Shown in pieces: positions 46,723 to 55,263 of a stretch of 64,000 nucleotides of DNA. Source of the DNA: Sphaerisporangium rubeum (GTDB lineage Bacteria > Actinomycetota > Actinomycetes > Streptosporangiales > Streptosporangiaceae); contig NZ_JACHIU010000001.1 in assembly GCF_014207705.1 (NCBI RefSeq), forward strand, positions 5,324,501-5,388,500. The letters run 5' to 3'. The notes under the pieces are model-generated. The model searched no databases, was not told where the DNA came from, and saw only the letters and a list, made by a program, of their open reading frames with translations. The number at the start of each line of letters is the position of its first letter. Position 1 is the stretch's first letter. Made by a program: the position numbers and the translations under genes.

Positions 46723-47949
46723 GTGCTCGTACCTCTGACAAAGGCCGCCGCCGGGACCTGCGGAGGCAAGGCCGGCACGCTCGGTGTTCTGCTGCGCGCG
46801 GGACTGCCGGTTCCCGACGGCTTCGTGGTCCCGTTCACCGCCTCCCCGGCGTCGGGACTCGCACCGCCGGAGGGTGGCGGCGCGGCGCGGCAGGTGACCG
46901 AGGCCGACCCGCTCCAGACCTCCCTCGCCGACGCGCTGACACGTGCGCTCGGGGATCTCGGCGACCCGTACGTGGCGGTGCGCTCGTCGGCGGCGGACGA
47001 GGACACCATTCAGGCGTCGGCGGCCGGACAGTACGAGAGTTTTCTCGCCGTGCGGGGGGCCGAGGACGTCGCCGGCGCGGTGCGTGCCTGCTGGGCCTCC
47101 TTGTCGTCGGCGCGTGCGGCCGGCTACCGGGCCCGGGACGGACGGACGGCCGGTGAACCCGCGATGGCCGTCCTCGTGCAGCGCCATCTGGACGCCGAGG
47201 TGTCCGGGGTCATGTTCACCCCCGCCGGCGCCGGCGACGCGACCCGGATCGAGGCCGCATGGGGTCTTGGTCCGAGCGTCGTCCAAGGGACGGTCACCCC
47301 TGACACCTACCGGATCGCCGGGGACGGATCGGTGGCCCGCACCGTCGCGGACAAGAGCACCCGGCTCGACCGGCACGGCACGCGACTGATCGTCGGCGAC
47401 GTCCCCGCGCGCGACCGGCACCGGCCGTCGATCGGCGACGCGACCGCCAGGCGGCTCGCCGCGCTCGGCGACGAGATCGCCGCCGTGCTCGGCGGACCAC
47501 AGGACATCGAGTGGGCCGTCGCCGAGGGCCACGTCTGGATCCTTCAGGCCCGGCCGGTCACCGCCACCCCTCCACCGTCCGGCGTCCACGAAACCCCACC
47601 GGCCCCGTCCGCCGGAACACCGGCCGCGCTCACCGGAACACCAGGGAGCCACGGGACGGCGACCGGCGCGGCGAGGATCGTCCGTGGTCCTGCCGACTTC
47701 GCGCGCGTCCACCAGGGAGACATCCTGGTCTGCCGCTTCACCGACCCCGCGTGGACGCCGCTGCTGCGTGTCGCCGCCGGTGTGGTCACCGAGGTCGGCG
47801 GCGTGCTGTCCCACGCGGCTATCGTCGCCAGGGAGTACGCCATCCCCGCCGTACTCGGCGTGCCAGACGCGACGAGCAGGCTGCGCGACGGCGGTGCCGT
47901 CACCGTCGACGGCACCGCCGGCACCGTGACCCAGGAAGGCCGATCATGA
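46723..47949 (+). CDS. Two-domain ATP-grasp/phosphohistidine protein (PEP synthase/PPDK-like, no PEP domain)
   Basis: A 408-residue relative of PEP synthase, PPDK and rifampin phosphotransferase. The ATP-grasp domain is about 1-290 (GGKAGTLGVLLRAGLPVPDGFVV, AVRSSAADEDTIQASAAGQYESF, VQRHLDAEVSGVMFTPA, QDIEWAV...WILQARPV). After a Pro/Thr-rich linker (about 290-318) comes the swivelling domain with the phosphorylated His in SHAAIVAREYAIPAVLG (about 364-380). The central substrate domain of rifampin phosphotransferase and the C-terminal PEP barrel are absent, so the acceptor is unknown. GTG start with GGAAGG about 8 nt upstream. Overlaps the next gene by 4 nt. Confidence 0.8.
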   Translation: MLVPLTKAAAGTCGGKAGTLGVLLRAGLPVPDGFVVPFTASPASGLAPPEGGGAARQVTEADPLQTSLADALTRALGDLGDPYVAVRSSAADEDTIQASAAGQYESFLAVRGAEDVAGAVRACWASLSSARAAGYRARDGRTAGEPAMAVLVQRHLDAEVSGVMFTPAGAGDATRIEAAWGLGPSVVQGTVTPDTYRIAGDGSVARTVADKSTRLDRHGTRLIVGDVPARDRHRPSIGDATARRLAALGDEIAAVLGGPQDIEWAVAEGHVWILQARPVTATPPPSGVHETPPAPSAGTPAALTGTPGSHGTATGAARIVRGPADFARVHQGDILVCRFTDPAWTPLLRVAAGVVTEVGGVLSHAAIVAREYAIPAVLGVPDATSRLRDGGAVTVDGTAGTVTQEGRS

Positions 47950-48623
47950 CGACCCGAGTGCTCTACCTGGTACGCCACGGCGCGGCCGACGCGACGGGAG
48001 AGCTCACCGCCGCCGGCCACCGGCAGGCGGGCCTGCTCGGCGAACGGCTCGCCGGCCTGCCGGTCGACGCCGTGTGGCACTCCCCGCTGCCGCGCGCCGT
48101 GGCGAGCGCGCACGAGATCGCGCGGCACCTGCCGGACGTCCCCGTGCGCGAGGCCGCCGAGCTCACCGACCATGTGCCGTACGTGCCGAGCGCGGCCGAG
48201 ACGCCGCCGCGCTGGACCGGCTACCTCGACGGCTGCGACGACAAGGAGGCGGCAATGGGCCGGAGACTCGCCGATGCCTTGGTCGCGCGGTTCGCGAAGA
48301 TCCCTGACGCGAAGGCCTCAGACGCGACCGAACCGAGGTCGGCCGGAGCAACCGCGAGCGAACCGAGCGCAAGCGAACCAGACGCGACAGGACCAGACGT
48401 GCACGAGGTGCTGGTGACGCACGCCTTCCAGATCGCGTGGCTGGTGCGGCACGCGCTGGACGCGCCGCCGGCGCGGTGGCTCGGGCTGAACAGCGGCAAC
48501 GCCGCGCTGACGGTCATCGAGTACCGCGACGACGCGCCGCCTGCCGTCGTGGTGTTCAACGACATGAGCCACCTCCCGGCCGATCTGCGCTGGACGGGTT
48601 TCCCCGAGCGCGTCAGGCCGTGA
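47946..48623 (+). CDS. Histidine phosphatase superfamily protein
   Basis: A 225-residue branch-1 histidine phosphatase. Catalytic RHG in YLVRHGAADATGELTAAGHRQA (His11), the Arg pocket in WHSPLPRAVASAHEIA, and the second His in VLVTHAFQIAWLVRH (about 158). A hydrophilic insertion of Ala/Ser/Glu/Pro repeats (about 120-145) interrupts the fold. Starts within the stop of the ATP-grasp/phosphohistidine gene, so the two are coupled. Substrate unknown; a phosphohistidine or a phosphorylated product of its partner is a reasonable guess (SixA-like role), not shown by sequence. Confidence 0.85.
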   Translation: MTTRVLYLVRHGAADATGELTAAGHRQAGLLGERLAGLPVDAVWHSPLPRAVASAHEIARHLPDVPVREAAELTDHVPYVPSAAETPPRWTGYLDGCDDKEAAMGRRLADALVARFAKIPDAKASDATEPRSAGATASEPSASEPDATGPDVHEVLVTHAFQIAWLVRHALDAPPARWLGLNSGNAALTVIEYRDDAPPAVVVFNDMSHLPADLRWTGFPERVRP

Positions 48624-48695
48624 GGTGGCTCGCGCCGGCCGGACCTCCACGATCACCGCGGAGGTGGCTCGCGCCGGTCAGACCTCCACGATCAC
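48624..48695. repeat. 33-bp tandem duplication at the rnj 3' end
   Basis: Copies at 48624-48656 and 48663-48695 agree at 31 of 33 positions with a 39-bp period. The right copy holds the rnj stop and its last codons; the left is a noncoding duplicate lying directly after the phosphatase stop. Confidence 0.85.
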
Positions 48696-50363
48696 TGGGA
48701 TGATCATGGGCCGGCGGCGGTAGCTCTCGTTGACCCAGCGGCCGACGATGCGCCGGGTCACCCGGCGCATCTGCTGCAGGTCGGCGACGCCGTCGGCCGC
48801 CGACTCCTCCAGGGCCTTCTCGATCAGCGGTATCACCGCGTCGAACGCCGCGAGCTCGATGCCGGAGCCGCGCGCGTACACCTCGGGGCCGCCGGTCACC
48901 TTGCCGGTGGTGGAGTCCACCACCACGACGACCGAGATGAAGCCCTCGTCGCCGAGGATGCGCCGGTCCTTCAACGCGACGTCGGTGACCGCGCCGACCG
49001 ACGAGCCGTCCACGTAGACGTAGCCGCACTGCACCGCACCGGTGATGCGCGCACGGCCGTCCACCAGGTCGACCACGACGCCGTCCTCGGCGATCACGAT
49101 GTGGTCGTCCGGCACGCCGGTCAGCGCCGCGAGCTTGGCGTGCGCGCGCATGTGGCGCCACTCGCCGTGCACCGGCATGAAGTTGGACGGCTTGGTGAGG
49201 TTGAGCACGTACAGCAGCTCGCCGGCCGCGGCGTGGCCCGAGACGTGCACCAGCGCGTTGCCCTTGTGCACCACCCTGGCACCCCAGCGGGTGAGCCCGT
49301 TGATGACCTTGTTGACCGCGGTCTCGTTCCCCGGCACCAGCGACGACGCCAGCACCACGGTGTCACCCTCGGCCACCCGGATCGGGTGGTCGCGGTTGGC
49401 CATGCGCGACAGCGCCGCCATCGGCTCACCCTGCGACCCGGTGCAGATCAGCACCACGTCCTCCGGCGGCCACTCCTCGATCTCGCGGGAGTCGACCAGG
49501 ATGTCGGCGGGAACCCGCAGGTAGCCGAGCTCACGGGCCACCGTCATGTTGCGGACCATGGAACGGCCGATCAGCGCGACCTTGCGGCCGTTCTCCTCGG
49601 CGGCGTCGAAGATCTGCTGCACACGGTGGACGTGCGAGGCGAAGCACGCGACGATGATGCGCTTCTCGGCGCTGCGGAACACCTCGTCGATCACCGGTCC
49701 GATGGTGCGCTCGCTCGGCACGAAACCGGGCACCTCGGAGTTGGTGGAGTCCGACATCAGCAGGTCCACGCCTTCGGCGCCGAGTCTGGCGAAACCGCCG
49801 AGGTCGGTGAGGCGGCCGTCGAGCGGCAACTGGTCCATCTTGAAGTCGCCGGTGTGCAGCACCAGCCCCGCCGGGGTGCGCAGCGCCACGGCCAAGGCGT
49901 CGGGGATGGAGTGGTTGACCGCGAAGAACTCGCACTCGAACGGCCCGAAGCGGCGCCGCTCCCCCTCGGCGACCTCGACCTTGACCGGCTGGATGCGGTG
50001 CTCGGTGAGCTTGCTCTCGATCAGGCCGAGCGTCAGCATCGAACCGACCAGCGGGATGTCGGATCGTTCACGCAGCAGGTACGGCACCGCGCCGATGTGG
50101 TCCTCGTGCGCGTGGGTCAGCACGACGGCCTCGATGTCGTCGAGACGGTCGCGGATGTATTCGAAGTCCGGCAGGATCAGGTCGACCCCCGGCTGCTCGG
50201 GCTCGGGGAACAGCACTCCGCAGTCGACCACCAGCAGACTGCCGTCGAACTCGAAGACGGCCATGTTGCGGCCGATCTCACCGAGGCCGCCGAGCGCGAC
50301 GATGCGCAGGCCGTGCTCGGCGAGCGGTGGGGGCGGCCCGAGTTCGGGATGCGGATGGCTCAT
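48678..50363 (-). CDS. rnj: Ribonuclease J
   Basis: Metallo-beta-lactamase/beta-CASP exo- and endoribonuclease for mRNA decay and rRNA maturation, 561 residues. Zinc motif HAHEDH (about 84-89), further ligands in VNHS and HTGDF, beta-CASP part with SDSTNSE and ASHVHR, and the motif C-terminal HVSGHA (about 391). The C-terminal domain (about 460-561) is kept. Lies downstream of dapA, the conserved actinobacterial order, with 230 bp between. With rny at the other end, both main mRNA-decay nucleases are in this window. ATG start. Confidence 0.96.
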   Translation of the reverse strand: MSHPHPELGPPPPLAEHGLRIVALGGLGEIGRNMAVFEFDGSLLVVDCGVLFPEPEQPGVDLILPDFEYIRDRLDDIEAVVLTHAHEDHIGAVPYLLRERSDIPLVGSMLTLGLIESKLTEHRIQPVKVEVAEGERRRFGPFECEFFAVNHSIPDALAVALRTPAGLVLHTGDFKMDQLPLDGRLTDLGGFARLGAEGVDLLMSDSTNSEVPGFVPSERTIGPVIDEVFRSAEKRIIVACFASHVHRVQQIFDAAEENGRKVALIGRSMVRNMTVARELGYLRVPADILVDSREIEEWPPEDVVLICTGSQGEPMAALSRMANRDHPIRVAEGDTVVLASSLVPGNETAVNKVINGLTRWGARVVHKGNALVHVSGHAAAGELLYVLNLTKPSNFMPVHGEWRHMRAHAKLAALTGVPDDHIVIAEDGVVVDLVDGRARITGAVQCGYVYVDGSSVGAVTDVALKDRRILGDEGFISVVVVVDSTTGKVTGGPEVYARGSGIELAAFDAVIPLIEKALEESAADGVADLQQMRRVTRRIVGRWVNESYRRRPMIIPVIVEV

Positions 50364-50593
50364 GTTCTCCCCCCGTGTGCACCGGCCCGGCGCGCGGGTA
50401 CGGCTCCCTCGCCGAGCCGTCGCGCGCGGCGCGAGCCTTCTTCGCGGTATCTCTTTCGCAAACTATCCGTTCCTCCTCGCCGCGTGTACCCTGCGGCATC
50501 TTTCCGATATTGCGCAATATCTCGGCGTTCGGTGGTCCAGGCCGGATGAGCGGCGGCCCGATGGGCCGGGCCACCGCCTCCGGGTGGACGGTT

Positions 50594-51508
50594 TCAGTCG
50601 GCCAGCTTGACGCCGCCGGCGACCAGATCGGCCCGCAGCGCGGCGAACTGCTCCTCGGTGGCCTCCACCAGAGGCAGACGCAGCGGGCCGCCCCACTGGC
50701 CGACGAGGTCCAGCGCCGCCTTGGCCATGATCGCGCCTTGGGTGCGGTTCATGATGCCCGCCACCACCGGCAGCAGACGCTGGTGGATGTCCCTGGCGCC
50801 GTTGACGTCGCCGGCGCGGTAGCGGCCGATCATGTCGGCGAGCTGCGCGCCGACCACGTGACCCACCACGCTGACGAACCCGGCGGCCCCGACCGATAGC
50901 CAGGGCAGGTTCACCGCGTCGTCACCGGAGTAGAACACGAGCCCGGTGGCGAGCATGACCTCGGACGAGGCGAAGAAGTCGCCCTTGGCGTCCTTCACGG
51001 CGGCGACGCGGGGATTCTGGGCCAGGCGGATCAGCGTCTCGACGGCGATCGCCGTGCCGGTGCGGCCGGGGATGTCGTACAGCATCGCCGGCAGGCCGGT
51101 GGCGTCGGCCACCGAGGCGAAGTGGTGGTACAGGCCTTCCTGCGGCGGCTTGTTGTAGTAAGGCGTCACCAGCAGCACGCCGTGCGCGCCGGCCTGCTCG
51201 GCGGCCTTGGCCACCTCGATCGAGTGGGCCGTGTCGTTGGTGCCGACACCGGCGACCACCGTGGCGCGGTCGCCGACGGCCTCCAGCACGGCTCGCAGCA
51301 GCAGGTCTTTCTCGGCATCGGACGTCGTGGGGGACTCCCCTGTCGTGCCGCTGACCACCAGGCCGTCGTTTTTCTGCTCGTCGACGAGGTAGGTGGCCAG
51401 TCGTTGCGCGCGGTCGACGTCGAGAGCGCGGTCGGCGGTGAAGGGGGTGACCATGGCGGTCAGCATGCGGCCGAAGGGCGCGCCGGAGGATGCGAGTGGC
51501 GATGCCAT
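50594..51508 (-). CDS. dapA: 4-hydroxy-tetrahydrodipicolinate synthase
   Basis: Condenses pyruvate with aspartate semialdehyde, the committed step to lysine and diaminopimelate. 304 residues. Substrate loop VSGTTGESPTTS, Tyr in LLVTPYYNKPPQEGLYHHF (about 140), Schiff-base Lys in VAAVKDAKGDFF (about 170). The lysine reductase dapB is 5.3 kb away at 56849. The ATG at 51508 gives the standard length; the longer frame runs into the hairpin region. A long hairpin lies about 100 nt upstream. Paralogous in fold to KdgD at 42398. Confidence 0.96.
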   Translation of the reverse strand: MASPLASSGAPFGRMLTAMVTPFTADRALDVDRAQRLATYLVDEQKNDGLVVSGTTGESPTTSDAEKDLLLRAVLEAVGDRATVVAGVGTNDTAHSIEVAKAAEQAGAHGVLLVTPYYNKPPQEGLYHHFASVADATGLPAMLYDIPGRTGTAIAVETLIRLAQNPRVAAVKDAKGDFFASSEVMLATGLVFYSGDDAVNLPWLSVGAAGFVSVVGHVVGAQLADMIGRYRAGDVNGARDIHQRLLPVVAGIMNRTQGAIMAKAALDLVGQWGGPLRLPLVEATEEQFAALRADLVAGGVKLAD

Positions 51509-51987
51509 AGACCGAACGGTACCCGGATCCGGTGGTGACGGTGGACCCCGCCACCCCGGTTCGCCGTAGTCCGCGAGGCGTCCGGCGGGGCCGGCGACGT
51601 TCCAAGATGGATAGAGGCCGCCGATATGTGCTCGGGGGTACACACATCGGCGGCCTCTATCCGAACAATCGTGGCGGCTTACGCGTGCGTTACACGGTTC
51701 TACGGAGAATTTTCGGCCGCTTCCTCGTGGCGGCGTTCCGGCGGGCCCTAAGGTCGCCGGCGGGATCGCCGCACGCCGGGAGCAGTGCGCATCTCTCACG
51801 CATCGTCGCACCTCGGCGGGGCCGGCGTTCGAATCACCGGATGGACCGGTCCCGATTTCCGTCACGCAGTGCCCCTGGAGAATCGCGTTTGGTAAAGTTG
51901 GGGCTCCAAGTTTCGGTCATTACTCCTAGTCGTCTAATGGTTACGGCAAGATAGGAAAACGATCTCCGAGTACTCCAGGGTGGACGG
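51509..51987. promoter_or_regulatory. Intergenic region between dapA and the divergent GntR gene
   Basis: This 479-bp gap has no coding frame. It holds the long hairpin at 51610-51663 and an AT-richer stretch at 51895-51965 that should contain the GntR promoter. The dapA promoter lies somewhere to the left of or at the hairpin. No riboswitch could be recognised. Confidence 0.5.
51610..51663. repeat. Long near-perfect hairpin upstream of dapA
   Basis: Two 22-nt arms (51610-51631 and 51642-51663) are complementary at 21 of 22 positions, with a 10-nt loop rich in G. No T-run follows on either strand. It lies 102-155 nt upstream of the dapA start. It may be a leader hairpin of dapA, a protein-binding palindrome, or a small mobile palindromic element. 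Confidence 0.85.
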
Positions 51988-52728
51988 ATGACTGGCAACG
52001 ACCCGGTGTATCTACGTGTCGTCGAAGAGCTGCGGAGCCAGATAGCCGACGGCACGTTGCCACCCGGCGCGCCGATCCCCTCCCGCGCTCAGCTCACCCA
52101 GCGCTTCCGCGTCGGCGAGACGGCGGCCCGTCACGCGCTGCGCGTGCTCGCCGCCGAGGGTCTCATCGTCGGCAAGGTCGGCTCGGGCCACTACGTCCGT
52201 GAGAGGTCCGTCCTGCAGCCGTTGCAGCGCTGCCGCAACCTCGACCACGACGCTCCGTTCGCCGCCGACATGCGGGCCGCGGGCCGGCGCGCCACCTGGG
52301 ACTGGCGCACCGACCAGGTCAAGGCCACCCGTGAGATCGCGCGCCGCCTGGCCCTCCCCGATCTCACCCCCGTGATCCGCACCCGTTACGTCTTCCGCAC
52401 CGACGGCACCCCCATGCAACTCGCCACCTCCTACGAGCCCGCCGACCTGACCGGCACCCTCCGCCTCCCCGACGAGGGCACCACCGCGCGCAAGAGCCTG
52501 CTGGCCCGCCTGAGCGCCGCCGGCGTCAAGGTGACCGACATCCGGGAAAGCGTCCACACCCGGGTCCCGCAACCCCACGAGAGCGACCTTCTGGACCTTC
52601 CCTCCGGTGTCCACGTCCTCCATGTCGAGCGGACCCACTGGTCGGTGGACCGTCCCGTCGAGACCAGCGACGTGGTCGTCCCCGGCAACCGGTTCCGTCT
52701 CGTCTACTCGGTCCCCCTCGGCGCCTGA
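51988..52728 (+). CDS. GntR-family regulator, HutC/UTRA subfamily
   Basis: A 246-residue regulator. N-terminal winged helix (about 6-70: YLRVVEELRSQIADGTLPPGAPIPSRAQLTQRFRVGETAARHALRVLAAEGLI, wing KVGSGHYV) and C-terminal UTRA effector domain (about 90-245, with RTRYVFRTDGTPMQLATSYEP and PSGVHVLHVERTHWS). Members sense sugars, amino-acid derivatives or fatty acids. Divergent from dapA with the long hairpin between; convergent with the DMT exporter. No obvious target gene adjoins it. ATG start after AGGGTGG. Confidence 0.9.
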   Translation: MTGNDPVYLRVVEELRSQIADGTLPPGAPIPSRAQLTQRFRVGETAARHALRVLAAEGLIVGKVGSGHYVRERSVLQPLQRCRNLDHDAPFAADMRAAGRRATWDWRTDQVKATREIARRLALPDLTPVIRTRYVFRTDGTPMQLATSYEPADLTGTLRLPDEGTTARKSLLARLSAAGVKVTDIRESVHTRVPQPHESDLLDLPSGVHVLHVERTHWSVDRPVETSDVVVPGNRFRLVYSVPLGA

Positions 52729-52736
52729 CCACCGGG

Positions 52737-53675
52737 TCAGACACGGGTGCGCTGGGTGGCGGCGACGCAGAGGAGCACGGCCAGTGCGGCGGTGACGGTG
52801 GCGGGGTCGACCGGTTCCGCGAGCAGGAGCCAGGCCCACACCATGGTCAGCAAGGGCTGGAGCAGCTGGGTCTGGCCCGCGCGGGCTATGCCGCCGCGAG
52901 CCAGGCCCGCGTACCAGGGGACGAAGCCGAGGAACATCGAGACCAGGCCGACGTAGAGGAACCCGCCGAAGGCCGGCGCGGAGAACGACTGGTCGCCGAA
53001 CAGCAGGAGGCCGGCGGTCACCGGGATCGTGACGGGGGCCGCGACCACCAAGGCGTAGGCGATCACCTGGAGTCCGGGGGTGTCGCGGGCCATGCGGGCT
53101 CCCTCGGTGTAGCCGACCGCGGCCGAGATCAGTGCGCCGACCAGCAGCAGGTCGGCGACGGCGAGACGGCCGTCGCCGCGTCCCACGGTGAAGACGGTGA
53201 CCGCCAGGGCCCCCGCGACGCTCGCCACCCAGAACAGCACCCGGGGCCGCTCCCCGGCACGCACGACCGCGCACACGGCCGTGGCCAGCGGCAGCAGCCC
53301 GATGACGACCGCGCCGTGCGCGACATCGGCACCGGCGTGCAGGGCCAGCGCGCTGAGGACGGGGAAGCCGAACACCACGCAGAGCGAGATCACGGCGTAC
53401 GACCGGAGGCGGGCTCGCGGCGGCAGCACGGGGGCTCCGGTGGCGACCAGGCACGCGACGGCCGCGACCACCGCCAGCGCTCCTCTGCCGATCGCCACGA
53501 AGTACGGGTCGAGGCCGCGCAGCGCGAACGCGGTGGCGGGAAGGGTCATCGAGAACGAGACGACCCCGGTCGCGGCCAGGGCCGTCCCCCACCGCAGGGA
53601 GCCACGCGCGGCGGCGGGTTCCGCACGGGGAAGCGGTATCTCAGCGGAGGTGATAGCGCTATTGTTATTTCTCAT
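52737..53675 (-). CDS. DMT/EamA-family transporter
   Basis: A 312-residue membrane protein with about ten helices in two EamA repeats (about 30-160 and 170-305), the layout of drug/metabolite exporters. Signs are LPATAFALRGLDPYFVAIGRGALAV in repeat 1 and LVSMFLGFVPWYAGLARGGIARAGQTQLLQPLLTMVWAWLLLAEP in repeat 2. Substrate unknown; pairing with a MocR regulator suggests export of an amino acid or amine. Its ATG (53675-53673) overlaps the divergent MocR ATG by two bases, so the promoter lies inside the neighbour's coding region and the message is probably leaderless. Confidence 0.9.
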   Translation of the reverse strand: MRNNNSAITSAEIPLPRAEPAAARGSLRWGTALAATGVVSFSMTLPATAFALRGLDPYFVAIGRGALAVVAAVACLVATGAPVLPPRARLRSYAVISLCVVFGFPVLSALALHAGADVAHGAVVIGLLPLATAVCAVVRAGERPRVLFWVASVAGALAVTVFTVGRGDGRLAVADLLLVGALISAAVGYTEGARMARDTPGLQVIAYALVVAAPVTIPVTAGLLLFGDQSFSAPAFGGFLYVGLVSMFLGFVPWYAGLARGGIARAGQTQLLQPLLTMVWAWLLLAEPVDPATVTAALAVLLCVAATQRTRV

Positions 53676-53695
53676 GAATGACGATAGCAGTATCG
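53652..53695. promoter_or_regulatory. Paired GATAGC..TAT repeats spanning the overlapping start codons
   Basis: GATAGCGCTATT (53652-53663) and GATAGCAGTATC (53683-53694) are direct copies 31 bp apart, about three helical turns, one on each side of the shared CATG. MocR proteins commonly bind direct repeats spaced like this, so this is the probable MocR operator. Confidence 0.6.
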
Positions 53696-55098
53696 CCAGG
53701 ATCGCCGCGATACTGCGCGACGAGGCCGACCGCGCCGGCGCCGGCGGACGACTGCCGTCCATGCGCGAGGTCTCCCGCCGGTACGGCGTCGGCCCGGTGA
53801 CCGTGTCCCGCGCGCTGGCGATGCTGGCGGCCGAGGGACGCGTGGTGACGCGGCCGGGAAGCGGCGCCTTCGCCGCCGGGGACACCGCCGCCAAGGGAGA
53901 CGCGGCCGACTTCTCGTGGCAGGCCGTCGCGCTCGAGGACCGCGCGGTGGGGGACGCCGAGGTCGCGACGTTGCTCAGCCCCGCGCCTGAAGGGGTGATC
54001 GCGCTCACCGGCGGCTACCCGCACCCGGACCTGCAGCCGCTGAAGGGGCTCACGAGCGCGGCCACGCGGGCCGTGCGCCGAGCCGATGTGTGGGGGGTTC
54101 CGCCGCTCGGCGGGGTCGACGGGCTGCGGCGGTGGTTCGCCACCGAGGCCGGAGGCGACGCCACGCAGGCCGACGTGCTGGTGGTCAGCGGCGGCCAGGC
54201 GGCCCTCTCGCACGCCTTCCGCGCGCTGACCGGACCCGGCAGGCCGATGCTGGTGGAGACGCCGACCTACCCCGGCGCGCTCGCGGCGGCACGGACCGCG
54301 GGGCTGCGGGTCGTCGGGGTGCCGGTGGACGAGCAGGGGGTGCGCGCCGACCTGCTGGCCGAGGCGTTCGCCGTCACCGGCGCCAGGGTGTTCTACTGCC
54401 AGCCGACCTTGCACAACCCCACAGGAGCCACCCAGCCGTCCCCGCGCCGCGAGCAGGTGCTCGCCGTGGCGCGCGCGGCGGGTGCGTTCGTCATCGAGGA
54501 CGACTACGGCCGCTACCTCGCCGCCGGCGCCGTCCCGCCGTCGCTCATCTCCATGGACGTCCACGGCACCGTCGTCCACGTCAACTCCCTGAGCAAGGTC
54601 ACCGCGCCGAGCCTGCGCGTGGCCGGGATCACCGCACGCGGCCCCGCGGCCCGGCGGCTGCGTGCCGCGCAGCTCGTGGAGTCGTTCTTCGTCCCCCGGC
54701 CCCTGCAGGAGACGGCGCTGGAGTTCCTCACCTCCCCCGCGTGGCGCCGCCACCGCGCGACGATCGCCACCGAGCTGCTCCCCCGCCGCGACGCCTTGGC
54801 CGCCGCGCTGGAACGGCATCTGCCGCAGGCGCGGGTGCGGCTCCTGCCTTCCGGCGGCCTGCACCTGTGGGTGCGGCTTCCGGGGGAGACCGACGAGACG
54901 GCCCTGGTGGAGCGTGCGCAGCGTGAAGGCGCGCTGGTCAGTCCCGGCGCCATGTACCACCCCGCCGAACCGCCGGCCCCGCACCTGCGTCTCACGCACA
55001 CCGCCGCCGCGCACACCGGCGAACTGGCGGAAGGGGTGCGCCGGCTCGCCGCCGCGTATCACCACATCACCACGCATCCCGGGTCCGCGCACCGCTGA
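53674..55098 (+). CDS. MocR-type regulator (GntR winged helix fused to PLP aminotransferase fold)
   Basis: A 474-residue chimera. Winged helix about 5-68 (LRDEADRAGAGGRLPSMREVSRRYGVGPVTVSRALAMLAAEGRVV, wing PGSGAF) joined to a fold-type I aminotransferase domain (about 95-465) with VSGGQAALSHAF, LHNPTGATQPS, VIEDDYGRYL and the PLP lysine in VNSLSKVTAPSLRVAG. MocR proteins use PLP or an amino compound as effector. It should control the divergent DMT exporter. The ATG at 53674 is the only start that keeps the whole winged helix; the two start codons share bases. No ribosome site at normal spacing. Confidence 0.92.
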   Translation: MNDDSSIARIAAILRDEADRAGAGGRLPSMREVSRRYGVGPVTVSRALAMLAAEGRVVTRPGSGAFAAGDTAAKGDAADFSWQAVALEDRAVGDAEVATLLSPAPEGVIALTGGYPHPDLQPLKGLTSAATRAVRRADVWGVPPLGGVDGLRRWFATEAGGDATQADVLVVSGGQAALSHAFRALTGPGRPMLVETPTYPGALAAARTAGLRVVGVPVDEQGVRADLLAEAFAVTGARVFYCQPTLHNPTGATQPSPRREQVLAVARAAGAFVIEDDYGRYLAAGAVPPSLISMDVHGTVVHVNSLSKVTAPSLRVAGITARGPAARRLRAAQLVESFFVPRPLQETALEFLTSPAWRRHRATIATELLPRRDALAAALERHLPQARVRLLPSGGLHLWVRLPGETDETALVERAQREGALVSPGAMYHPAEPPAPHLRLTHTAAAHTGELAEGVRRLAAAYHHITTHPGSAHR

Positions 55099-55263
55099 CC
55101 CCGCCAGGCAGAGGGGTCCCGGTCCGCGGGATGCCGATACGGTGGGGGTGGGTCCCGCCTACGTGCGGTTCTTACGTGCGTTCCTTGTCGTGGATGTCCG
55201 GCCAGGCGCACGCAGGGCCGGATCGCTCGACGGGAACGTGACGACCGGAAAGGGGTCGGCGAG

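Noticed and set aside
46723-47949. Rifampin phosphotransferase gene
   Set aside because: The protein has only about half the length and lacks the rifampin-binding middle domain, so the name would overstate the evidence.
51924-51945. tRNA-like 5' end (resembles the D-arm start of a Glu/Gln tRNA)
   Set aside because: No anticodon arm, T-arm or acceptor partner follows at proper distance; a nearby GTTCGAATC at 51826 is on the wrong side.
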